From Deltaproteobacteria bacterium (GTDB lineage Bacteria; Desulfobacterota; JAFDIG01), in NCBI GenBank assembly GCA_019308145.1, contig JAFDIG010000044.1, forward strand, positions 1 through 11,602: a DNA stretch of 11,602 bases, read 5' to 3'. Positions 7,408-11,602 of this stretch are shown here, one piece after another. Under the pieces are notes generated by a model. The model searched no databases, was not told the origin of the DNA, and worked only from the letters and a program-made list of their open reading frames with translations. Each line of letters begins with the position of its first letter. The stretch's first letter is position 1. Made by a program: the position numbers and the translations under genes.

Positions 7408-7424
7408 TGTTATTATATATAACA
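7408..7424. promoter_or_regulatory. Candidate operator dyad in the divergent intergenic region
   Basis: TGTTAT (7408-7413) and ATAACA (7419-7424) form a 17-bp inverted repeat around a 5-nt AT centre. It lies in the 328-bp region between the flavin reductase (minus) and LUD gene (plus). It overlaps a minus-strand TATAAT (7417-7412) that has TAGACA 15 nt upstream (7438-7433), a possible but short-spaced promoter for the reductase. The arms resemble redox-type operators such as Rex (TTGTTAA...TTAACAA), but the spacing is one base longer. The rest of 7243-7570 is AT-rich and shows no gene. Confidence 0.3.
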
Positions 7425-7487
7425 ATAAAATTTGTCTAAGGATCTAAAAAGTATTTTATTTCATGATCCACCTTAAAAGTAAAAGGC

Positions 7488-7516
7488 TTGTTTTTCCTCT
7501 TATAACTTGATATAGA
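7488..7516 (+). promoter_or_regulatory. Candidate promoter for the LUD-domain gene
   Basis: TTGTTT (7488-7493) and TATAGA (7511-7516) are separated by 17 nt. This would give a start near 7523 and a leader of about 48 nt, ending in the ribosome site AAAGGAG (7558-7564). Both hexamers are partial matches to the consensus, so this is tentative. Confidence 0.3.
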
Positions 7517-7570
7517 TTTAAGAACAAAAGTCTTATTAAATTCCTAAACAAAATTAGAAAGGAGAAAAAG

Positions 7571-8248
7571 ATGAGTGATTTAAAAGATAGATGGGAAGGT
7601 GCCTCTCCTGAGAAAATAAAAAAATGGTATTATCAAAAAATAGGAGAAAATGTAAAAGATGCCTTGAGAAAAAATTTTTTTGACGCCTATTATTTTGAAA
7701 AAAGAGAAGACGCAATAAAGTTTATCCTTGACAAGATAAAACCTGAGGCATCTGTTGGTATGGGCGGATCAGTAACGTTGAGAGAGTTAAATTTAGACGA
7801 GTTGATAAAACAAAAAGTTAGCAAAGTATATGACCATTGGCCAGAAACTCTTTCTGCAGAGGAAAAAAAGAGGATTAGGAAAGCCCAACTCCTTTGTGAT
7901 ATATTTTTAACCTCAAGCAATGCTATTACAATGAATGGTGAATTAGTAAATATCGATGGCATTGGAAACAGGGTTGGGGCACTTAATTTTGGCCCTGGTG
8001 AAGTAATCGTTGTTGCAGGAATCAACAAGGTAGTAAATGACAGGGATGCAGCAATATATAGAATCAAAAATGTTGTTGCACCAATGAATGCAAAACGGTT
8101 AGGATATGATGTGCCATGTGCCAAATTAGGAAGATGTGTTGATTGTGATACTCAACAAAGGATTTGCCGTTCTCTCTTGATCTTGGAAAGATCTCCTCGT
8201 GCAAGCAATATAACCGTGGTTTTAATTGGAGAAGAATTAGGATTTTAA
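7571..8248 (+). CDS. LUD-domain protein (LutC/YkgG-like) with Cys4 tail motif
   Basis: A 225-residue soluble protein of the LUD (lactate utilization, DUF162) family. Motifs are VGMGGSVTLREL (62-73), LTSSNAITMNGELVNIDGIGNRV (113-135, where NGELVNIDG is the family hallmark) and GPGEVIVVAGINK (141-153). Near the C-terminus C183, C189, C192 and C199 (C-x5-C-x2-C-x6-C) may bind a metal or Fe-S cluster, as in the clostridial-type branch of the family. LutC normally works with LutA and LutB in L-lactate oxidation. Neither partner is here, so a lactate role is unproven and I give no gene symbol. AAAGGAG (7558-7564) lies 6 nt before the ATG. The gene is divergent from the flavin reductase and seems monocistronic: a hairpin with a T-run overlaps its stop codon. 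Family call firm, function open. Confidence 0.85.
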   Translation: MSDLKDRWEGASPEKIKKWYYQKIGENVKDALRKNFFDAYYFEKREDAIKFILDKIKPEASVGMGGSVTLRELNLDELIKQKVSKVYDHWPETLSAEEKKRIRKAQLLCDIFLTSSNAITMNGELVNIDGIGNRVGALNFGPGEVIVVAGINKVVNDRDAAIYRIKNVVAPMNAKRLGYDVPCAKLGRCVDCDTQQRICRSLLILERSPRASNITVVLIGEELGF

Positions 8249-8261
8249 TTAGTCCTTTTTT
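8239..8261 (+). terminator. Candidate Rho-independent terminator after the LUD gene
   Basis: AGGATT (8239-8244) can pair with AGTCCT (8251-8256), including one G-U pair, around a 6-nt loop. It is followed at once by a T-run and TCTTTT. The stem is short and overlaps the last codons and stop codon, so strength would be modest. Confidence 0.42.
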
Positions 8262-8274
8262 CTTTTAATTGCTT

Positions 8275-8306
8275 TTGATAGTAATGAATGGCTAACAATT
8301 TATAAT
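8275..8306 (+). promoter_or_regulatory. Candidate promoter for the purine operon
   Basis: A perfect TATAAT (8301-8306) lies 43 nt before the IMP cyclohydrolase start, within degenerate repeat copy C. The best upstream match, TTGATA (8275-8280), is 20 nt away, which is longer than normal spacing. The -10 alone may be used, or the match may be chance. Confidence 0.3.
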
Positions 8307-8337
8307 TCACTCTTCACTTTTCAGTCTTAACTAATTA
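8284..8337 (+). repeat. Degenerate repeat, copy C (3' part)
   Basis: TAATTCACTC ... TTTTCAG ... TTAACTAATTA (8303-8337) follows the end box of copies A and B (TAATTCACAC ... TTTTCA ... GAACTAATTA) with one gap and several changes. Upstream, ATGAATGGCTAACA resembles the ATGGATTTTAACA of copy A. The 5' hairpin is absent. The element ends exactly against the ribosome site AAGGAGGT (8337-8344) of the IMP cyclohydrolase gene. Weaker than the A/B match. Confidence 0.4.
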
Positions 8338-8348
8338 AGGAGGTTGTT

Positions 8349-8942
8349 ATGGGAGTTATTAAAAAAGCGATTATAAGTGTTTCAAATAAAGCAGGAATTA
8401 TCGACTTTGCCAAGGCACTTAAAAAATTTAATGTTGATATTCTATCAACAGGTGGAACTGCAAGGATCTTACGAGAAAACAATATATTAGTTACAGATGT
8501 ATCTGACTATACTGGTTTTCCTGAGATGATGGATGGAAGAGTTAAAACATTACACCCAAAGATTCATGGAGGGCTGCTTGGTATAAGAACAAATTCTAAA
8601 CATATGGAACAGATGAAGCAAAATGGAATTGATCCTATTGATATGGTAGTGGTAAATCTATATCCATTTGAAGAAACGATTAAAAAACCAGGTTGCACCT
8701 TAGAAGATGCAATCGAAAATATCGACATAGGTGGTCCTACAATGATAAGAGCAGCTGCCAAAAATTACAAATTTGTAACAGTAGTAATCGATCCAAGTGA
8801 TTATAATAAGCTTATAGATGAAATGACAAAGAATAACGGTACCATTTCAGAAGCAACAAACTTCTCATTAGCAAAAAAGGTTTTTGCTCACACCTATCAT
8901 TATGATCAGGCTATAAGCAACTATTTAGAATCCATTAAATAG
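8349..8942 (+). CDS. purH: Stand-alone IMP cyclohydrolase (PurH N-terminal domain only)
   Basis: It catalyses ring closure of FAICAR to IMP, the last step of de novo purine synthesis. All 197 residues match the MGS-like N-terminal domain of PurH: STGGTA (33-38), EMMDGRVKTLHPKIHGG (59-75), NLYPFEET (103-110) and NIDIGGPTMIRAAAKN (124-139). Residues equivalent to the catalytic Lys66, Tyr104, Asp125 and Lys137 of human ATIC are present (K66, Y105, D126, K138). Bifunctional PurH is about 510-530 residues; here the protein ends cleanly after the domain's last helix (HTYHYDQAISNYL). purD begins 10 bp later, so no remnant of AICAR formyltransferase exists; that activity must come from another gene. 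AAGGAGGT (8337-8344) precedes the ATG. It forms an operon with purD, whose ribosome site overlaps this stop codon. Confidence 0.92.
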   Translation: MGVIKKAIISVSNKAGIIDFAKALKKFNVDILSTGGTARILRENNILVTDVSDYTGFPEMMDGRVKTLHPKIHGGLLGIRTNSKHMEQMKQNGIDPIDMVVVNLYPFEETIKKPGCTLEDAIENIDIGGPTMIRAAAKNYKFVTVVIDPSDYNKLIDEMTKNNGTISEATNFSLAKKVFAHTYHYDQAISNYLESIK

Positions 8943-8952
8943 AGGTATTGTT

Positions 8953-10233
8953 ATGAAGGTTCTTGTTGTTGGTGGGGGCGGCAGAGAGCATGCTATTGCA
9001 TGGAAGATTAATAAAAGCAGTAAAGTAGATAAAATATTTGCCGCTCCTGGTAATGCTGGTATAGCAAAGATAGCAAAATGTATTGATATTAAACCAGATG
9101 ATATTTATGGGCTAAAAAATTTTGCCCTTAAAAACAAGATCGATTTGACAATTGTTGGGCCTGAGCTTCCTCTTACCATGGGAATTTGGGACGAATTCAA
9201 AAAAGAGGGGCTAACACTTTTTGGGCCAAGTAAATCTGCATCTTTGCTTGAAGGAAGTAAAGCTTATGCAAAAAAAATAATGGCAAAATATAAAATCCCA
9301 ACCGCTGATTTTGAAATATTTGATGATTATATAAAAGCAAAAGATTATATAAAATACAGGTCTCTACCAATGGTAATAAAGGCAGATGGCTTAGCAGCAG
9401 GAAAAGGTGTATTTGTTTCAAACAGTCGTGAGGATGCATTATTTGCTCTTGATAATATCATGAAAAAAAAGGTATTTGGTGATGCAGGTAAAAAGGTTGT
9501 GATCGAAGATTGTCTTGTTGGGGAGGAGGCATCATTTCTTGCATTTAGTGATGGCAAAAATATTCTCCCTATGGCTTCATCCCAAGATCATAAACCTATA
9601 TATGATGATGATAAAGGCCCAAACACAGGTGGTATGGGAGCATACTCGCCTGCCCCTATAGTTTCTGACGAGGTTCATAAAAAAATAATGAAAAGGATCA
9701 TGTTTCCCCTTGTTTCTGGCTTAAACGATGAAGGTATAAAATATGTAGGAGTGATCTATGCTGGGCTTATGATTAAGGATAATGACCCATATGTACTTGA
9801 GTTTAATGTACGATTTGGGGACCCTGAAACCCAGCCAATTCTTATGAGAATGAAAAGTGATCTCTTGGAGATTATAGAAGCATCTATAACTGGTAATCTT
9901 TTGAACCATTCAATTCAATGGGATAAACGTCCCTCAGTTTGTGTTGTTCTTGCTTCATCTGGGTATCCTAATAAATATGAAAAGGGTTTTCCTATCTCTG
10001 GGCTTGAAGATGTTGAAAAGATAGAGGATGTTCAAGTATTTCACGCTGGTACAACTATAAAAGATGGGAAAATCATTACAAATGGAGGAAGAGTTTTAGG
10101 AATTACATCGATTGGTGAGAATATACCTATTGCCATTAGTAAAGCCTATGAAGCAGTAAAGATGATCTCCTGGCAAGGGATTTATTATCGGAAGGATATA
10201 GGAAAAAAAGCATTATTTAGATGCAGGCAATGA
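8953..10233 (+). CDS. purD: Phosphoribosylamine-glycine ligase (GAR synthetase)
   Basis: It joins phosphoribosylamine and glycine using ATP, the second step of de novo purine synthesis, in the cytoplasm. The protein is full length (426 residues; typical 420-430). The N-domain has GGGGREHA (7-14) and PGNAG (32-36). The ATP-grasp core has VIKADGLAAGKGV (141-153), QDHKPIYDDDKGPNTGGMGA (211-230) and EFNVRFGDPETQ (283-294). The C-domain has FHAGT (363-367), NGGRVLG (377-383) and the usual YYRKDIGKKA ending. Its ribosome site AGAGGT (8941-8946) overlaps the upstream stop codon, which suggests coupled translation with the IMP cyclohydrolase. Its last 21 bp overlap the 3' end of oppF on the opposite strand, leaving no room for a separate terminator between the two. 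Confidence 0.96.
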   Translation: MKVLVVGGGGREHAIAWKINKSSKVDKIFAAPGNAGIAKIAKCIDIKPDDIYGLKNFALKNKIDLTIVGPELPLTMGIWDEFKKEGLTLFGPSKSASLLEGSKAYAKKIMAKYKIPTADFEIFDDYIKAKDYIKYRSLPMVIKADGLAAGKGVFVSNSREDALFALDNIMKKKVFGDAGKKVVIEDCLVGEEASFLAFSDGKNILPMASSQDHKPIYDDDKGPNTGGMGAYSPAPIVSDEVHKKIMKRIMFPLVSGLNDEGIKYVGVIYAGLMIKDNDPYVLEFNVRFGDPETQPILMRMKSDLLEIIEASITGNLLNHSIQWDKRPSVCVVLASSGYPNKYEKGFPISGLEDVEKIEDVQVFHAGTTIKDGKIITNGGRVLGITSIGENIPIAISKAYEAVKMISWQGIYYRKDIGKKALFRCRQ

Positions 10234-11202
10234 ATCAAGATGGCAACTAACCCAATGGTCTTTCTCTTTTTCAATTAATTTTGGTTCAACCTTTTCGCAA
10301 AGATCAAACTTATATGGACATCTTGTATGGAAGCGACATCCTTTTGGAGGATTTACTGGGGAAGGGATTTCACCATGTAGGGATATCTTATGAGGACGAT
10401 AATCAGGATCTGGAACAGGAATGGAAGATAATAATGCTTTTGTATAAGGATGATAAGGAGAACTATAAAGGGTCTCATCAGAAGCAATCTCTACAATTTT
10501 GCCAAGGTACATTACAATAATCCTATTACATAGGTGTTCTATAACTGCCAGATCATGGGAGATGATTATATATGATAACCCCATCTCCTTTTTTAAATTA
10601 ATAAGAAGATTTATTACCTGTGCCTGAATGGAGACATCCAAAGCAGATACTGGCTCATCCGCTATTATCAACTTTGGATTAATGATTATTGCTCTGGCAA
10701 TCCCTATTCTTTGTCTTTGCCCCCCAGAAAATTCATGTGGGTATCGAGGCATAACATCAGCTGATAAACCAACCTTTTCTAATATCTCTGCCACTTTTTC
10801 TTTTTTCTTCTTGCCTTTTGCTAATCCATGGATAATTAAAGGCTCTCCTACAATATTTTCAACTGACATTCTGGGATTAAGAGATGCATAAGGGTCTTGA
10901 AATATCACCTGCATCTGTCGTCTTATTTCTCTTAATCTTTTATTTGGTAATTCAAAGATATTAATCCCATTAAAAAATACTTTACCAGAGGTAGGAGGAT
11001 ACAAAGCCAAGATCACCCTTGCTAAAGTCGATTTGCCACATCCAGACTCTCCAACAATGCCAAGGATTTCTCCATCCTTCATCTCAAAAGAGACATCATC
11101 TACAGCATGTAGAATAAGTTTTTTATCAGAGAAAAAAGAAGTGCTGATCTGAAAATATTTCTTGAGACTTTCTACTTTTAGTAAAACATTATCTTGACTC
11201 AT
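10213..11202 (-). CDS. oppF: Oligopeptide/dipeptide ABC importer ATP-binding protein (OppF/DppF type)
   Basis: A membrane-associated ATPase that powers peptide uptake with OppD and the OppB/OppC permeases. It has Walker A GESGCGKST (51-59), Q-loop Q102, the signature SGGQRQR (159-165), Walker B LIIADEP (178-184) with catalytic E183, and H-loop H216 in IISHD. The C-terminal Opp/Dpp region holds HPYTKALLSSIPVPDP and four cysteines (C289, C295, C302, C320). This cysteine pattern is common in the family and carries a 4Fe-4S cluster in the mycobacterial OppD homologue. Opp and Dpp cannot be told apart from this. It starts 6 bp after oppD on the same strand with no Shine-Dalgarno, only an A-run, so translation is probably coupled to oppD. 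Its end overlaps purD by 21 bp. Confidence 0.93.
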   Translation of the reverse strand: MSQDNVLLKVESLKKYFQISTSFFSDKKLILHAVDDVSFEMKDGEILGIVGESGCGKSTLARVILALYPPTSGKVFFNGINIFELPNKRLREIRRQMQVIFQDPYASLNPRMSVENIVGEPLIIHGLAKGKKKKEKVAEILEKVGLSADVMPRYPHEFSGGQRQRIGIARAIIINPKLIIADEPVSALDVSIQAQVINLLINLKKEMGLSYIIISHDLAVIEHLCNRIIVMYLGKIVEIASDETLYSSPYHPYTKALLSSIPVPDPDYRPHKISLHGEIPSPVNPPKGCRFHTRCPYKFDLCEKVEPKLIEKEKDHWVSCHLDSLPASK

Positions 11203-11208
11203 TTTTTT

Positions 11209-11602
11209 TTACATATAAAGCCAGCAAGCAACCTTATGATCTTCTTCTATTTCAATCAAAGGAGGGGTTAGTTCCTCACATTTTTTATTCTTTTTAAAAC
11301 ATCTTGGATGAAAAGCGCATCCAGATGGTATCTCATAAGGGGTTCCAACTGAACCAGGGATCTCAAAAAGTGGTTTTCCTTTTGTATCGAACTTGTGCAA
11401 AACTGGCACCGCCTTTAATAATCCTTCTGTATAAGGATGAAAAGGCTTTCTAAAAATATCCCTTGTTTTTGCCTCTTCAACAACCTTTCCTAAATATATT
11501 ACAGCAACTTTATCAGAAATTTGCGCAACGATTCCTAAATTATGGGTAATAAAGATCACAGAAGTATTGTTTTCCCTTGAAAGATTTGATATCAGTTCTA
11601 AA
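11209..11602 (-). CDS. oppD: Oligopeptide/dipeptide ABC importer ATP-binding protein (OppD/DppD type), C-terminal part
   Basis: The gene is cut by the window edge; the frame is open to the last base, so the 5' part lies outside. What is visible begins with LELISNLSRENNTSVIFITHN, the helix and H-loop strand after Walker B of an ABC ATPase. The H-loop reads THN, where many members have THD. It continues with VAVIYLGKVVEEA and the Opp/Dpp C-terminal region: HPYTEGLLKAVP, then GCAFHPRC and further cysteines, giving four spaced like those of OppF. The C-terminus is intact, ending in WLYM. oppF follows after 6 bp. The permease and peptide-binding protein genes are expected further right. Confidence 0.9.
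   Translation of the reverse strand, partial: LELISNLSRENNTSVIFITHNLGIVAQISDKVAVIYLGKVVEEAKTRDIFRKPFHPYTEGLLKAVPVLHKFDTKGKPLFEIPGSVGTPYEIPSGCAFHPRCFKKNKKCEELTPPLIEIEEDHKVACWLYM

Noticed and set aside
7690..8124. Minus-strand open frame of 144 codons
   Set aside because: It lies wholly within the LUD gene, whose family motifs are unmistakable; composition is that of an antisense shadow.
8249..8348. Purine riboswitch or other known leader RNA before the purine operon
   Set aside because: I could not find a conserved riboswitch core or a stable three-way junction in the 100 nt; only the weak repeat copy C and a short terminator-like hairpin are visible.
8943..8952. Possible frameshift hiding the C-terminal half of PurH
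   Set aside because: Only 10 bp separate the stop from purD, so there is no room for a 300-residue formyltransferase domain; the split is genuine.

Overview
The window is an AT-rich (roughly one-third G+C by eye), gene-dense bacterial chromosome segment of housekeeping and anaerobe-flavoured genes. No phage, transposase, CRISPR, rRNA or tRNA was seen. Three things suggest a strict anaerobe, possibly of the Desulfobacterota/'deltaproteobacterial' type: a receiver protein with an N-terminal four-cysteine motif of a kind I associate with that group, an IMP cyclohydrolase made as a stand-alone protein rather than bifunctional PurH, and a 4Fe-4S/FMN/FAD old-yellow-enzyme reductase. This placement is an inference.

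Layout. Left edge: nadE (+), an NAD synthetase with an unusual internal insertion. It runs into a small structured repeat (copy A). Next comes a long minus-strand block, given in transcription order: a three-cofactor flavin reductase (7242 to 5383), a gap holding a perfect 20-bp palindrome and repeat copy B, a DMT/EamA membrane transporter (start 5159), a fused AAA+/VWA metal-chelatase-type protein (4270 to 2327), an empty 326-bp AT-rich gap, the Cys-motif receiver protein (2000 to 1410) and a 91-residue orphan (1358 to 1083). A 328-bp divergent intergenic region (7243-7570) separates the reductase from a plus-strand LUD-domain (LutC-like) protein. A short hairpin with a T-run follows, then a third, degenerate repeat (copy C) and a two-gene purine operon (IMP cyclohydrolase, then purD). 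purD converges on, and overlaps by 21 bp, the minus-strand oppF-oppD ATPase pair of a peptide ABC importer. That operon continues past the right edge, where oppD is cut.

How the genes work together. The purine pair covers the second step (GAR synthetase) and the last step (IMP cyclohydrolase) of de novo IMP synthesis; the AICAR formyltransferase must be encoded elsewhere. OppD and OppF are the two ATPases of one importer. The transporter and chelatase genes are 22 bp apart and probably co-transcribed. The rest is a mosaic of independent units.

I did not find a clear new multi-gene system. The most unusual features are: the dispersed ~90-bp structured repeat, which supplies the 3' end of nadE and sits before two other genes; the split PurH; the Cys4-receiver protein; and the promoter-like sequence that would place the transporter's mRNA start on its ATG.
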